Shown one piece after another: positions 33,605 to 41,717 of a stretch of 64,000 bases of DNA. A program made the translations under genes and the position numbers. Within the stretch, counting starts at the first letter, position 1. Every line of letters starts with the position of its first letter. The notes below the pieces were generated by a model. That model did not search any database, had not been told where the DNA came from, and saw only the letters and a program-made list of their open reading frames with translations. This DNA comes from Aquimarina megaterium XH134 (lineage in GTDB: Bacteria > Bacteroidota > Bacteroidia > Flavobacteriales > Flavobacteriaceae): assembly GCF_000520975.1 (NCBI RefSeq), contig NZ_JACB01000006.1, forward strand, positions 186,001-250,000, written 5' to 3'.

Positions 33605-35167
33605 TTGTATAACCGAAAAAAACATTTTATTTTGGATCAAACGGTATTAAAAATTCTTCTGCAACTTAAAAGAGAACTCTCATTAGAAATTCCTAATGAG
33701 AAATTAGAATCACTTTTGCTTAGTCATCAGGATTATCCCAGTATCTTTTCTTTTTCTGATACATTAAAAAAAATAGGTGTCGAAAATAAGGCAGGCAGAA
33801 TCTCATCGGATCAATTACTGAAATTATCTCCTATTTTTCTAGCGTATTCTATAGAAGAAGGCCTGGTAATCGTTACTAACATTTCGGGTGCCGAAATACG
33901 CTATTATAGTGGTAATAGTAATACCCTTATTGTAGAAAGTTTTGAGGACTTCTTACAGAAATGGAATGGTATTGTTCTTTTGATTGATACCGATGCTATT
34001 GTTGAAATGTCTAAAGAAGATCTGGCTCGCGAAAAACTAAAAAGAACGAAGCATTTTGGAGCTTTGTCTTTATTAGCTATTCTTATCACCTTATCGATAA
34101 AAAGTTATCATGGAGTATTTAATCTGTTCTTACTTACAAAATTAGCAGGAACTCTTATTAGTTTACTAATAGTATATACCGAGGTTAGCATCATACATAA
34201 ATCTAAATTCTGTAAATCTAATGATCATATAAGCTGCGAAGGTGTCTTAAACTCTGGGGCTTCTAAAATTTTTTCCTGGCTTTCTATGTCAGATTTAGGG
34301 TTATTATACTTTTCAGGAAGTTTTATATCGATTTGCATTGCTTCGATGGCCTCCAATTTTAAAAGTGTTGCTTTTTTGATAAGTATACTCTCCTTTTTTA
34401 CATTTCCATATATATTTTTTTCTATTTACTATCAATATAAAATAGTAAAGAAATGGTGCATGTTGTGCCTGGTAATCCAGGGGATATTTTTTATAGAAAC
34501 CTTACTTTCTTCATATTTTCTTTTTAACAACAATTTCGAATCATCTATAAATGGATTTCTCATACCTGGTATTTCTTTTTCATTAATCATCATTATATGG
34601 TCTTATCTAAAAAACCCTGTATATAAATATTTTCAATTTAAAGAAAGTATGTACAAATACGTAAGGCTAAAAAACAATCCCGAAGTTTTTACACTACTAC
34701 AAGAGAAAGAGAACCTTATTAATACTGCTTTTACTGAAAATCATATTGTATTCGAAAATTCTAAGGACATCGATAAAAGAGCAGCTTTGGTCATAAATCC
34801 TTATTGTCACCTCTGTGCAAAGGAGTTTCAAAAAATCCTTGAAATCAATAAAACTTCTGAGGGGATCAATTTCTCATTGATTTTTTCTGATACCGACAGC
34901 AATGAAATCTCACAATTTCTTATTGAGCTGTATTATAAAAAGACAAAATCAGAATTCCTATCCGTATTAAGTAAGTGGTTTGAACACAAAAATTTAAATA
35001 CACTAAAGGAAAAGTATGCCATAGAAATATCTGAAAAATCGAGAACAACTTATGCCCAACACAAAAAATGGTGTACCCAGAATAATATTTTGCAAACTCC
35101 GCTTACTATTTTTAATAATAGAAAATTATCAAATCACTATACCATAGAAGATCTTATCACATTCTAA
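33605..35167 (+). CDS. VKOR-thioredoxin fusion with degenerate C39-like N-terminus
   Basis: About 520 residues. The N-terminus (to about 135) resembles a C39 peptidase but shows no catalytic Cys. Residues 145-325 are a five-helix vitamin K epoxide reductase domain with loop cysteines Cys203 and Cys211 and active site Cys285-x-x-Cys288 (KKWCMLCLVIQ). The C-terminus is thioredoxin-like with Cys401-x-x-Cys404 (NPYCHLCAKEF). Such fusions oxidise cysteines outside the cytoplasm. The start is a TTG at 33605; an in-frame stop lies 24 bases upstream (TGA at 33581) and no ATG is available. It probably forms disulphides in the exported peptides with Cys pairs. Confidence 0.9.
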   Translation: MYNRKKHFILDQTVLKILLQLKRELSLEIPNEKLESLLLSHQDYPSIFSFSDTLKKIGVENKAGRISSDQLLKLSPIFLAYSIEEGLVIVTNISGAEIRYYSGNSNTLIVESFEDFLQKWNGIVLLIDTDAIVEMSKEDLAREKLKRTKHFGALSLLAILITLSIKSYHGVFNLFLLTKLAGTLISLLIVYTEVSIIHKSKFCKSNDHISCEGVLNSGASKIFSWLSMSDLGLLYFSGSFISICIASMASNFKSVAFLISILSFFTFPYIFFSIYYQYKIVKKWCMLCLVIQGIFFIETLLSSYFLFNNNFESSINGFLIPGISFSLIIIIWSYLKNPVYKYFQFKESMYKYVRLKNNPEVFTLLQEKENLINTAFTENHIVFENSKDIDKRAALVINPYCHLCAKEFQKILEINKTSEGINFSLIFSDTDSNEISQFLIELYYKKTKSEFLSVLSKWFEHKNLNTLKEKYAIEISEKSRTTYAQHKKWCTQNNILQTPLTIFNNRKLSNHYTIEDLITF

Positions 35168-35204
35168 TAGTGTTTTCCATACTTTTTTTCAAAAAAAATA
35201 TAGC

Positions 35205-35241
35205 GTCTCATAAGATGAGACATTCAACTCTTATCATTGTA
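35205..35241 (+). promoter_or_regulatory. peptide-regulon promoter, site 3
   Basis: Palindrome GTCTCAT-AAG-ATGAGAC (35205-35221), 10 bases, TATCATTGTA (35232-35241). It is the best palindrome of the four. It drives the four-peptide unit that starts at 35306. Confidence 0.8.
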
Positions 35242-35305
35242 CTATCAAAAGGAATTGAAAAGATTTATTACCATAAAATAACTATTAATCATAAAAACGT
35301 AAAAA

Positions 35306-35461
35306 ATGAAAAATTTAGAAAAACTTGGAGTTCAATCGTTAAGTACTACTGAAACCAGAGAAACACAGGGAGGTATAATTTTCCCGGGACTTTACACAAG
35401 CTTAGTAACCGAGGCTATCATCTTTGTACACAATGTAAAAAAAGTAATCAAACAATTATAA
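35306..35461 (+). CDS. double-glycine leader peptide 5
   Basis: 51 residues. Leader MKNLEKLGVQSLSTTETRET then QGG (cut after Gly23), and a hydrophobic core IIFPGLYTSLVTEAIIFVHN with a basic end (VKKVIKQL). No cysteine. It is a cationic amphipathic peptide in shape. First gene of unit 3, 65 bases past the -7 element, with the A-rich pre-start sequence shared by peptides 1 and 3. Confidence 0.8.
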   Translation: MKNLEKLGVQSLSTTETRETQGGIIFPGLYTSLVTEAIIFVHNVKKVIKQL

Positions 35462-35483
35462 CAAATTGCAAAAATTAAGTGTC

Positions 35484-35639
35484 ATGAAAAATCAAGTTAT
35501 AAGCCAGTACACATTATTATCATCAAAAGAAATCACAACCATTAATGGTGGTTGCGGAGGAGAGGACATTGAGTGTCCAGAATTAGAGTTATTACAAGAA
35601 GTATTAGACAATTTAAAACATCTACTAGCAGTGCTCTAA
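35484..35639 (+). CDS. double-glycine leader peptide 6, acidic with Cys pair
   Basis: 51 residues. Leader ending TTINGG (cut after Gly23), core starting CGGEDIECPELELLQEVLDN with Cys24 and Cys31, then a hydrophobic end. It is acidic, unlike peptide 5, so the two could be complementary partners. The Cys pair could form a small disulphide loop right after the cleavage site. Starts 22 bases after peptide 5. Confidence 0.78.
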   Translation: MKNQVISQYTLLSSKEITTINGGCGGEDIECPELELLQEVLDNLKHLLAVL

Positions 35640-35683
35640 GCACTTTAGCATTATTAATAATCATCAATCTTAAAACGAAAATC

Positions 35684-35854
35684 ATGAAAAATTTAAAATC
35701 ATTCGAAGCATTAAACAACGATCAATTAAATACCATTAATGGTGGTTTGGTTATTCCAAATCTGGGAGATCTGGATACATTTCCAATTGTACCATTTGGT
35801 GATCCTAGAGAATGGGATAACTATTTTCCTAAAAAAGAAACTTCTAGTTTCTAA
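35684..35854 (+). CDS. double-glycine leader peptide 7
   Basis: 56 residues from the ATG at 35684; a longer frame upstream has no sensible start. Leader MKNLKSFEALNNDQLNTI then NGG, core LVIPNLGDLDTFPIVPFGDP followed by WDNYFPKKETSSF. Proline-rich with aromatic residues, no cysteine. This composition recalls unmodified, extended bacteriocin-type peptides rather than lanthipeptides. Confidence 0.8.
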   Translation: MKNLKSFEALNNDQLNTINGGLVIPNLGDLDTFPIVPFGDPREWDNYFPKKETSSF

Positions 35855-35908
35855 ACTACTTTAATTTCATCAATCATCATTATATCATCAATCTTAAAAC
35901 GAAATCGC

Positions 35909-36097
35909 ATGAAAAGTTATAAAACTGCATCCTTTCAGGAATTAAATGCATCAGAACTAATCACAATAGAAGGTGGTGCTTTTTTTCCTGCAATTTCTAC
36001 CTCTGATACACCAGGATTGCCTGGACTTGACCACCAATTTAATAAAGATTGGGGATGGGTCGGGAGCGGTCCCGGAGGTCAAAATACTAGCTTGTAA
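35909..36097 (+). CDS. double-glycine leader peptide 8
   Basis: 62 residues. Leader MKSYKTASFQELNASELITI then EGG (cut after Gly23); core AFFPAISTSDTPGLPGLDHQ followed by FNKDWGWVGSGPGGQNTSL. Gly/Pro/Trp-rich, no cysteine. Last peptide of unit 3; 54 bases after peptide 7. Confidence 0.82.
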   Translation: MKSYKTASFQELNASELITIEGGAFFPAISTSDTPGLPGLDHQFNKDWGWVGSGPGGQNTSL

Positions 36098-36125
36098 ACT
36101 AATGAGTAAAGTTAGTGAGTTCATT

Positions 36126-36156
36126 TTCTCCTATAATCTATTTGGTTATAGGAGAA
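36126..36156 (+). terminator. stem-loop after peptide unit 3
   Basis: Stem TTCTCCTATAA (36126-36136) with TTATAGGAGAA (36146-36156). The following T-run is weak, so it may be a terminator or only an RNA end-stabilising structure. Confidence 0.55.
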
Positions 36157-36220
36157 TTATGCTTCTAAGCTTTTCTTTATAAAAGAATATTCAATTCTAT
36201 ATATCTCAAAAACATACACC

Positions 36221-36697
36221 ATGACAAACGAAAAAGAACTACTCTATAAAATCCTTGAAAACTTTAATGGAATGGGGAAAATCGAAGCTTATGATCTAAC
36301 CCATAAGCTAGAAACTCTTTTGTTTTATGCATCTAATCCAGTTAATGCCAAGGAACTTAAACAACTCATAGTTTCTGATATGGATCATGATCATGAAATT
36401 GATCCTTTTCATTTTACTATTCTGCCAAATGGTAATTTTTGTGAGTTTGTAGGTTGTAATAATTGGATGCATGTTTACAAAGAAAACAAGAGGATATTAC
36501 CTGATTGGCCTGTTTTTGAAACTTATTATTTTAAAACAAGATATGCTCCTTTAGAACTTAAAAAACTAACCAAAAAAAATCTGTTACAAGATGTAAAAGA
36601 AAAAAATGAAGACGAAAAAGTAAGAGCCTTTTTAAAGCAATATAATGTTTGTAAAAAGGATGTAGTGACCAACAGATTATTAATTTTAGAAGCATAA
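36221..36697 (+). CDS. protein of unknown function
   Basis: 158 residues, cytoplasmic by composition, no signal peptide or membrane helix. It is acidic in the centre (DMDHDHEIDPFHF) and basic towards the end (LELKKLTKKNLLQDVKEK). Not recognised. It lies between the peptide unit and recX on the same strand. It could belong with the peptide cluster as an immunity protein or with neither. Confidence 0.7.
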   Translation: MTNEKELLYKILENFNGMGKIEAYDLTHKLETLLFYASNPVNAKELKQLIVSDMDHDHEIDPFHFTILPNGNFCEFVGCNNWMHVYKENKRILPDWPVFETYYFKTRYAPLELKKLTKKNLLQDVKEKNEDEKVRAFLKQYNVCKKDVVTNRLLILEA

Positions 36698-36737
36698 CTT
36701 TTGGGGTAATTATAAAAGTCACTGTACATTTGTGGTC

Positions 36738-37217
36738 ATGTATAGAAATCCCATTACATCTATAACCGTAGCCGAGGCATTACGAAAAATGGAACGCTAT
36801 TGTGCCTACCAGGAACGTTGTCATAAAGATGTAGAGGATAAATTAAGGACTATGAAACTTATTCCAGAGGCTAAAGAAAAAATTATTCTACATCTTCTGG
36901 ATCAAAATTTCCTTAATGAAGAACGTTTTGCCAAAGCGTTTGCCCGAGGGAAATTTAATATCAAAAAATGGGGTAAACAACGAATAGTACGTGAACTCAA
37001 ATTTCGTAATATCTCACCTTACAATATAAAAACGGCACTTAAAGAAATACCCGAAAAAGATTATTTTGAAACTTTTCATAAGCTTGCCGAAAAAAAATAC
37101 TACAGTATTACTGAGCAGGACAAAAACAAAAAACGTAAAAAACTTATAGACTATCTTTTGTATCGGGGATGGGAAACCACTCTTGTTTATGAAAAAGTGA
37201 ATGAGTTAATTCTATGA
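36738..37217 (+). CDS. recX: RecX family regulatory protein
   Basis: 159 residues from the ATG at 36738 (a GTG two codons upstream is also possible). Three tandem three-helix RecX repeats are visible, with YCAYQERCHKDVEDKLRTM near 20, LNEERFAKAFARGKFNIKKW near 70 and LIDYLLYRGWETTLVYEKV at the end. RecX modulates RecA filaments. It marks the return to conserved genome outside the peptide cluster. Confidence 0.92.
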   Translation: MYRNPITSITVAEALRKMERYCAYQERCHKDVEDKLRTMKLIPEAKEKIILHLLDQNFLNEERFAKAFARGKFNIKKWGKQRIVRELKFRNISPYNIKTALKEIPEKDYFETFHKLAEKKYYSITEQDKNKKRKKLIDYLLYRGWETTLVYEKVNELIL

Positions 37218-37271
37218 CGTAAAAAGGAGCAATATATCAATTTAGAAACACTGCCCCCTTTCATAAAATTT

Positions 37272-38675
37272 CTATTTATTTAACAGAGTGATTGCTCTTT
37301 CTATTCCGCTATCTTTTTCATTAACAAAATCGTCGTTAGAAAATAGTGGAACTCTATTTCCTTCACTTGGCCCAACCCCAATTGCTTCATAAACCTTTCC
37401 ATTAACATCACTATACACCTCATTAGACAATGCTATTGAAGCTCCGTTTGGTAAAGTGTGTGCTAAAATATCAGAAAAAACTCCATTGGTATTATCACCA
37501 ACTAATGTTACATAAGGTAAATCTTTCATACAAAGTGTAAAAACCTCTGCCGCACTTGCTGTTAAAGGGCTTGTTAATACTACTATGTCCTCCTTAAATT
37601 GAAAATCACCTTTGGGAGTCATAGATACCGATGTGCTTTTGGTAAAACCGCTTCCTAATTTTGCTTTTTTAGAAAATGCAAGTCGTTCATGATCCAAAAA
37701 TCGCGAAGCTATATTCACTGAAGCCATGTCGTATCCCCCACCATTAAAACGAACATCGATTATTAATTTAGAAACTGCAGCACCTTTAAGGTCATTCATT
37801 ATTTTGTCTAATACCGAATTTAATATTTCCATCTCATTTTTTGTGGTATCACTATACCCTTCCATTCCCAAAATATTAATATATGCGATATCATTGCCAA
37901 TCATCCCCCACACGATTTTTCCTTTTTCATCAGCCTTAAATTCGTTATCTAAATACTTTACTGCTATGGTTTGTAATTTCTGGTTATATAGTGTATTGTA
38001 ATCTTCTCCAGATTGGATAAGTAAGTTTCCTCTTAAACTTGAATTTAATCTAGAAATCAGATCAGGAGAACCTGCATCGATCGCAATATTATTAGCTTCA
38101 TCATCAATACCTACATGCCCATCCTTTAAAAGAAAAACTAACTCCTGTAGAATATCATAAAAATTATCTGAAGTTACTTGTTCTCTTAGGTTTTTGTATT
38201 GCGACCAGTTTACATTTCTTGTTTCAAAAAAAGCATAATAATCATTAAAAATGTTCCAAAAATGATCAAAATTAATCTTTGGATCTTTAGTATTGGCAAT
38301 CTGATTAGGGAGGCAAAACTCATTTTGATTTAATAACCTCTTAAACTCAATACTAGATGCACTAAGCTCTGGAGCCCCTACCAATTTGTCTGGGCCAATT
38401 AGATCTAGCGGTACACCCCAAGATTCTTCTGGCACAAAATTATTTTCTATAATTGTACATCCAATAGAATTTATGCCATACAGCACTTTTGTTGTGTCGG
38501 TAATCTTTACGACATATCCTTTATCTTCGGCTAACCAAAAGCCATTTATAGTTTTTTCTGGTTCGGGCTCAGGTTGATCATCATCAGACTTACAAGCTGT
38601 AAATAAAATCACGGATAAGATTAAAAAACATCTTTTTAAATTTATAATACCGTTGTGTAAATTCATACTAATCAA
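37272..38675 (-). CDS. S41 family peptidase lipoprotein
   Basis: 467 residues. Signal peptide with lipobox LFTAC (about residues 24-28) then KSDDDQPEPEPE, a spacer of outer-membrane lipoproteins. The C-terminal S41 (C-terminal-processing-peptidase-like) domain has VSKLIIDVRFNGGGYDMASV and the catalytic Ser in TSPLTASAAEVFTL. No PDZ domain is obvious. It degrades peptides in the periplasm or at the surface. It stands alone on the minus strand and converges with recX. Confidence 0.9.
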   Translation of the reverse strand: MISMNLHNGIINLKRCFLILSVILFTACKSDDDQPEPEPEKTINGFWLAEDKGYVVKITDTTKVLYGINSIGCTIIENNFVPEESWGVPLDLIGPDKLVGAPELSASSIEFKRLLNQNEFCLPNQIANTKDPKINFDHFWNIFNDYYAFFETRNVNWSQYKNLREQVTSDNFYDILQELVFLLKDGHVGIDDEANNIAIDAGSPDLISRLNSSLRGNLLIQSGEDYNTLYNQKLQTIAVKYLDNEFKADEKGKIVWGMIGNDIAYINILGMEGYSDTTKNEMEILNSVLDKIMNDLKGAAVSKLIIDVRFNGGGYDMASVNIASRFLDHERLAFSKKAKLGSGFTKSTSVSMTPKGDFQFKEDIVVLTSPLTASAAEVFTLCMKDLPYVTLVGDNTNGVFSDILAHTLPNGASIALSNEVYSDVNGKVYEAIGVGPSEGNRVPLFSNDDFVNEKDSGIERAITLLNK

Positions 38676-38842
38676 ATTTTTAAAAGTTACATTTCATTGA
38701 CAAATAAAAAACCTATCGGTCGCATTAAAAATGATCACAGTGCAGTACTCGCAAACATCAATTTATAAATAGACCGATATGTAATTAATTATAGCCAAAA
38801 CTAGGTAGGGCTTATAAAATCGATGTCCGATATTATTAAAAT

Positions 38843-39070
38843 TTAAGAATTCGAAACCTTTTTATTTTTAGATTTAAGTTGACAGGGGGTTAATCCAGTT
38901 TTTTTGAACGAAGTATAAAAAGTAAATCCTGATTTTTGTCCTATGGCAAATAAACCATACTTATGAAATTCTAATGAATTGTATAGAATTAATCCTGAAT
39001 ATTTTTCAAAATCCAAATCGCATAAATCATTATAAATGATAAGCAGATACAAAATTTTAGTATGTCTCAA
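38843..39070 (-). pseudogene. AraC-type HTH remnant
   Basis: 75-residue frame whose end, GQKSGFTFYTSFKKTGLTP followed by CQLKSKNKK, matches the second HTH of an AraC-family domain (GFxSxSxFYxxFKKxTGxTPxxYR) with several residues missing. Its first 40 residues do not fit. This looks like a decayed 3' part of a regulator such as those at 18-22 kb; it may still be a short unrelated gene. Its 5' end overlaps promoter site 4. Confidence 0.5.
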
Positions 39071-39098
39071 AATATGAGACTCTTGCGGCTTAAGTTTG
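39064..39098 (+). promoter_or_regulatory. peptide-regulon promoter, site 4
   Basis: Palindrome GTCTCA-AAATA-TGAGAC (39064-39080), 10 bases, TAAGTTTG (39091-39098), a full match to TAnnTTTG. It precedes the orphan peptide at 39203 by about 105 bases, like the other three sites. The remainder of the 527-base gap 38676-39202 holds the AraC remnant and nothing else I can support. Confidence 0.68.
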
Positions 39099-39202
39099 AA
39101 CCAGAAAACGATAAAAAGCTAAAGAAACTTATGAAAGAAGCTTTTGAGCAAACTAATCACTAGAATACTAATTAGAATCATAAATCTGTAAATTATTTAA
39201 CT

Positions 39203-39367
39203 ATGAAAAATTTAAATGAATTGAAAGTAAGCGAACTAAGCTTTGAAGAAACTACTCAAATAGAAGGAGGAGGTCCTATCGGAGACTTAATCGATGATAT
39301 AGTAGAAGTTGTAGAAACTGCTATTGAAGTGATTAAGAATTTGAAAAAATTCACCCCAACCTTGTAA
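39203..39367 (+). CDS. double-glycine leader peptide 9, orphan
   Basis: 54 residues. Leader MKNLNELKVSELSFEETTQI then EGG (cut after Gly23); core GPIGDLIDDIVEVVETAIEV and IKNLKKFTPTL: an acidic amphipathic helix with a basic tail, no cysteine. It lies 3.1 kb from the last peptide, beyond recX and the S41 gene, under its own copy of the regulon promoter. It could be a dispersed member of the same system. Confidence 0.8.
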   Translation: MKNLNELKVSELSFEETTQIEGGGPIGDLIDDIVEVVETAIEVIKNLKKFTPTL

Positions 39368-39419
39368 ACATGCTAAGAGATTTTTAATCAGATTCTTCTC
39401 TGTTATTAAACATCCTTAG

Positions 39420-39470
39420 AAAACAAAACCTTGGCAATGAGTAAAAACTCGGTAGTCGAGGTTTTGTTTT
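39420..39470 (+). terminator. terminator of the orphan peptide gene
   Basis: Outer stem AAAACAAAACCT (39420-39431) with AGGTTTTGTTTT (39459-39470) and a T-rich tail. Also lies before the convergent cupin gene. Confidence 0.7.
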
Positions 39471-39489
39471 TTATATAATCCTAAGGTTA

Positions 39490-40374
39490 CTATATCTCTT
39501 CTTTAGTGTATCCGTTTCTTTTATTCGTTCGCAGAACTGCTTTATTATTTTTATAGTCGATCCACTTCTCTCCTCTGGTTTTTCGCATAAAATTATCCAG
39601 ATATCGCATAAAAAAAACATTGTAACAAGCTTTTGAAAACTGAACAACTCCCTGGGGTGCAGAACGGATACTCATAGAAAATCCCGGAGTTAAATACGTC
39701 ATCTGATGCCAATATCCTTCTGGCATATACAATGTTTCGCCATGTTTTAAATTTGCAATATACCCCCTGGCATGTTGTAACGCAGGCCATTTTTTAAAAT
39801 CCGGATTTGCATAATCTATTCCTTGATGAGATAGTAATGAATGTGGTAATTTGTATAAATATTTTGTTTCTGAAGGTGGAAATAATATACATTGTTTTTC
39901 TCCATGAAAGTGAAAATGAAGAATATTAGCTAAATCTATATCATAATGCATAAAAACTTTAGAACCACTACCTCCGAAAAACAAAAACGGTAGTTTTTTC
40001 ATAAATTTTAATCCTATTTCCTCTGGATATCTAAAATCCTGTTGAAGCCGAGGTACTTCTTTCAGTAAATTATATAAAAAAATACGATAATTGGTAGGTT
40101 CTTGTTCAAGTAGAGTAAGATATGCTCCCATTCTCATACTAGTGTGAGCTTCATTAAATTTACGCTCAGACGAAATAGGTCGATCATCATACAAAGGAAC
40201 GGTCTTATCACCTGCTATATCATTGATATAAGAAAGATTCCATTTGGTATACGCAGGCCAATCTACAATTAACCGTTCGATTACAACCGGCTTTTGTAGT
40301 GTTACATATTTCTTAAGAAATTCCTCTTTGGTAATTGATTTTACCCTTGGTATTTGTTCTAAATTTAATTTCAC
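39490..40374 (-). CDS. cupin-8/JmjC-like protein
   Basis: 294 residues with the jelly-roll of the Fe(II)/2-oxoglutarate cupin_8 group. The metal ligands are in FMHYDIDLANILHFHFHGEK (H-x-D) and in YMPEGYWHQM (distal His). N-terminus: RVKSITKEEFLKKYVTLQKP. Such proteins hydroxylate protein or peptide side chains; the target is unknown. It is next to the orphan peptide gene but convergent with it, so a link to the peptides is only a possibility. Confidence 0.9.
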   Translation of the reverse strand: MKLNLEQIPRVKSITKEEFLKKYVTLQKPVVIERLIVDWPAYTKWNLSYINDIAGDKTVPLYDDRPISSERKFNEAHTSMRMGAYLTLLEQEPTNYRIFLYNLLKEVPRLQQDFRYPEEIGLKFMKKLPFLFFGGSGSKVFMHYDIDLANILHFHFHGEKQCILFPPSETKYLYKLPHSLLSHQGIDYANPDFKKWPALQHARGYIANLKHGETLYMPEGYWHQMTYLTPGFSMSIRSAPQGVVQFSKACYNVFFMRYLDNFMRKTRGEKWIDYKNNKAVLRTNKRNGYTKEEI

Positions 40375-40530
40375 TTACTAAAAATAAGCCCTAAAAATTA
40401 AGGCGATATCTGCCAAAAGTAGGTGATGGCAATATTATACTGATCTACATAAGTGTAGTCTGATGATAAAAAAATGCAGTTAAAAATATGTAAATGTTTA
40501 TTAACCCTCAATAAGGGTTTTATCACATTT

Positions 40531-41634
40531 TTATTTATCTGCTATCACTCCTTTAGCTTTTTCTTTTGCTGCTTGGTTTCTTTCGATAGTATGATCTGGT
40601 CGGGACCATTTAGGTTTTTCTCCCAAAGGTTCAAATACAGAATCTTCTGCTTCGACTGTTTCAGGTTGAGCCTTTTTAACAAATGGTTTTTGCGGATTAA
40701 GTCCTAATGTTTTAAACATCTCCATATCCTTATTCACATCTGGATTAGGAGTCGTTAGTAGCTTATCTCCTGCAAATATAGAATTTGCCCCGGCAAAAAA
40801 GCACATGGCTTGTCCTTCTCTACTCATTTCGGTCCTTCCTGCAGATAATCTTACTTGTGTTTTTGGCATTACGATTCTGGTAGTAGCAACCATTCTAATC
40901 ATATCCCATATTGCTACAGGTTTTTCTTCTTCCATTGGAGTTCCTTCTACAGCAACCAATGCATTTATAGGTACTGATTCGGGTTGTGGGCTTAATTTTG
41001 ACAATGCTGCCAGCATTCCTGCTCTATCACTCACTTCTTCTCCCATACCGATAATACCACCACTACAGACAGTTACATTCGTTTTACGAACATTATCAAT
41101 TGTTTTTAATCGATCTTCATAACCTCTTGTAGAGATTACTTCTTTATAATATTCTTCTGAAGTATCTAAATTATGGTTATAGGCATACAATCCTGCCTCT
41201 GCCAATCGCTGAGCCTGATTTTCGGTAATCATACCTAATGTACAGCATACCTCCATATCAAGTTTATTGATTGTACGAACCATTTCAAGTACATTTTCAA
41301 ATTCTGGCCCATCTTTAACATTACGCCAGGCAGCTCCCATACATACTCTAGAACTTCCCGAAGATTTTGCACGAAGTGCTTGTGCTTTTACTTGTTGTAC
41401 GCTCATCAGGTCATTACCCTCGATATCAGTATGATATCTGGCTGCCTGTGGGCAATACCCACAATCTTCAGGACATCCTCCTGTTTTAATAGATAACAGG
41501 GTAGATACCTGTACGACATTAGGATCATGATATTCGCGATGAATAGTTGCTGCTTTATACAGTAAATCCATCATAGGTGTATTGTAAATATCAAGAATCT
41601 CTTGCTTGGTCCAATCGTGTCTAATAACGCTCAT
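40531..41634 (-). CDS. bioB: biotin synthase
   Basis: 367 residues, radical-SAM enzyme inserting sulphur into dethiobiotin. Motif C-x3-C-x2-C is in SIKTGGCPEDCGYCPQAARY, and other BioB blocks are present (RVCMGAAWRNVKDGPEFENV, YNHNLDTSEEYYKEVISTRG, RLSAGRTEMSREGQAMCFFA). A C-terminal Lys/Glu-rich extension of about 25 residues is longer than in E. coli. Last gene of the biotin group on the minus strand, 83 bases after the ketoacyl synthase. Confidence 0.97.
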   Translation of the reverse strand: MSVIRHDWTKQEILDIYNTPMMDLLYKAATIHREYHDPNVVQVSTLLSIKTGGCPEDCGYCPQAARYHTDIEGNDLMSVQQVKAQALRAKSSGSSRVCMGAAWRNVKDGPEFENVLEMVRTINKLDMEVCCTLGMITENQAQRLAEAGLYAYNHNLDTSEEYYKEVISTRGYEDRLKTIDNVRKTNVTVCSGGIIGMGEEVSDRAGMLAALSKLSPQPESVPINALVAVEGTPMEEEKPVAIWDMIRMVATTRIVMPKTQVRLSAGRTEMSREGQAMCFFAGANSIFAGDKLLTTPNPDVNKDMEMFKTLGLNPQKPFVKKAQPETVEAEDSVFEPLGEKPKWSRPDHTIERNQAAKEKAKGVIADK

Positions 41635-41717
41635 AAATCATCTAAATCTAAAAGTCAAATGTAAGAAAATCTGGTGTATTTGTATCAATTAATATAATAA
41701 AGTCATATCTCAAAAAA

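Noticed and set aside
33605-33631. A later start (TTG near 33629-33631) for the VKOR-Trx protein
   Set aside because: It would remove part of the helical N-terminus; the first TTG after the in-frame stop is kept, with low certainty.
35573-35683. N-terminal extension of double-glycine peptide 7
   Set aside because: It would overlap peptide 6 and put 37 basic residues before a standard MKNL leader; the ATG at 35684 matches all neighbours.
39074-39163. 29-residue plus-strand frame before peptide 9
   Set aside because: Its ATG lies upstream of the promoter -7 element at 39091-39098, so the regulon promoter could not transcribe its start. No family or leader motif.
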